Source: Spirochaetales bacterium (GTDB lineage Bacteria > Spirochaetota > Spirochaetia > Treponematales > UBA12059). Taken from it: a stretch of 5,542 nucleotides of DNA. Where the stretch lies: the NCBI GenBank assembly GCA_004525355.1, contig SPCK01000161.1, forward strand, positions 1 through 5,542, read 5' to 3'. Each line of letters starts with the position of its first letter. Position 1 is the first letter of the stretch. Below, in pieces: positions 5,364-5,542 of this stretch. Under the pieces are notes generated by a model that had not been told where the DNA came from, searched no databases, and worked only from the letters and a program-made list of their open reading frames with translations. The position numbers and the translations under genes are program-made.

Positions 5364-5542
5364 GTTCCTTTTTGGCGCCTCCCGCGCGACGCGCGGGCCG
5401 AGTACTCCGCTGCAATCTCGCGCGCGCATGTACTTCCCACGCGGCGCGTCTCCCTAAAAGGGAGCCGCCCCTCATCGGTACCTTGAGCGCGCGCGAGGAT
5501 TTTCGCTTCGTCCCCTGGCGCTCGCCTTCGGTCACGGTCGCA
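5364..5542 (+). repeat. Structured intergenic repeat, copy B (cut by window end)
   Basis: This second copy of the element at 1141-1306 begins 14 bases after the typA stop. It starts GTTCCTTTTTGGCGC (5364-5378), then an eight-pair palindrome CCCGCGCG/CGCGCGGG (5381-5397, one central A). Next come the conserved CCGCTGCAAT box (5407-5416) and a long stem, CTCGCGCGCGC (5417-5427) with GCGCGCGCGAG (5487-5497). The stem extends outward past a bulged G5498 by three A-T pairs. Inside it, GTAC (5430-5433) can pair with GTAC (5478-5481), and GCGG (5441-5444) with CCGC (5465-5468). The tip is CTCCC (5450-5454) with GGGAG (5460-5464). The conserved right flank reaches 5522; what follows is not aligned and the window ends at 5542. 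No coding sequence is apparent after typA. Strand is nominal and function unknown. Confidence 0.7.
5381..5397. other. Perfect 17-base palindrome after typA
   Basis: CCCGCGCG, a central A, then CGCGCGGG form an exact inverted repeat 31 bases after the typA stop codon. In practice about six or seven pairs can form around the loop. It occupies the same position in repeat copy B as the 1156-1177 hairpin does in copy A. T-residues precede it rather than follow it, so it is not a standard intrinsic terminator on the + strand. Confidence 0.6.

Noticed and set aside
4330..5535. Long minus-strand open frame (401 codons) opposite typA
   Set aside because: It lies almost wholly antisense to conserved TypA domains, and its composition is dominated by Leu, Ala, Val, Gly, Asp and His without any recognisable motif.
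1..5542. tRNA, rRNA, CRISPR array, insertion sequence or phage genes
   Set aside because: No cloverleaf, regularly spaced short repeats, transposase or integrase was seen. The two spacer repeats are only two, diverged and far apart, so they are not a CRISPR array.

Overview
This window comes from a clearly G+C-rich bacterial chromosome. Codons in the best-conserved genes end mostly in C or G, and long spurious open frames lie antisense to real genes, as expected at high G+C. A lipobox signal peptide on one gene suggests a cell with a lipoprotein-sorting pathway. The phylum cannot be fixed from the sequence. Gene content is ordinary (core metabolism, a translation-factor GTPase, one transporter, one beta-propeller lipoprotein). 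G+C-rich palindromic intergenic repeats of the kind seen here are, from memory, common in some spirochaetes, but that placement is only a guess.

Layout, left to right. Positions 77-1078 (+) encode a complete ornithine carbamoyltransferase (argF/arcB type) with a strong ribosome binding site, followed by a good rho-independent terminator (1115-1149). A structured, non-coding spacer (about 1141-1340) leads to a second + strand gene, 1351-2436, encoding a seven-bladed WD40-type beta-propeller lipoprotein. It converges, across 46 bases, on a minus-strand gene (2483-3382) for a ten-helix EamA/DMT-family transporter. That transporter diverges, across a 131-base spacer, from typA/bipA (3514-5349, +), a complete translational GTPase. 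The window ends in another non-coding, palindrome-rich stretch (5350-5542).

The genes do not look like one pathway or operon: each has its own leader or lies on the opposite strand to its neighbour. argF belongs to arginine/citrulline metabolism, typA to ribosome assembly and stress adaptation, the EamA protein to small-molecule export or uptake with unknown substrate, and the WD40 lipoprotein probably provides an envelope-anchored protein-interaction platform.

The most interesting signal is outside the genes. The spacer after argF and the spacer after typA are diverged copies of one element of about 160 bases. Both copies have the same order of parts: a T-rich start, a first hairpin, a conserved CGCTGCAAT box, a long G+C-rich stem enclosing a nested hairpin, and a conserved right flank. 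In the long stem, the two positions that differ between copies on the left arm are matched by compensating differences on the right arm, and a bulged G is kept in the same place. This supports selection on (or inheritance of) a folded structure rather than chance G+C richness.
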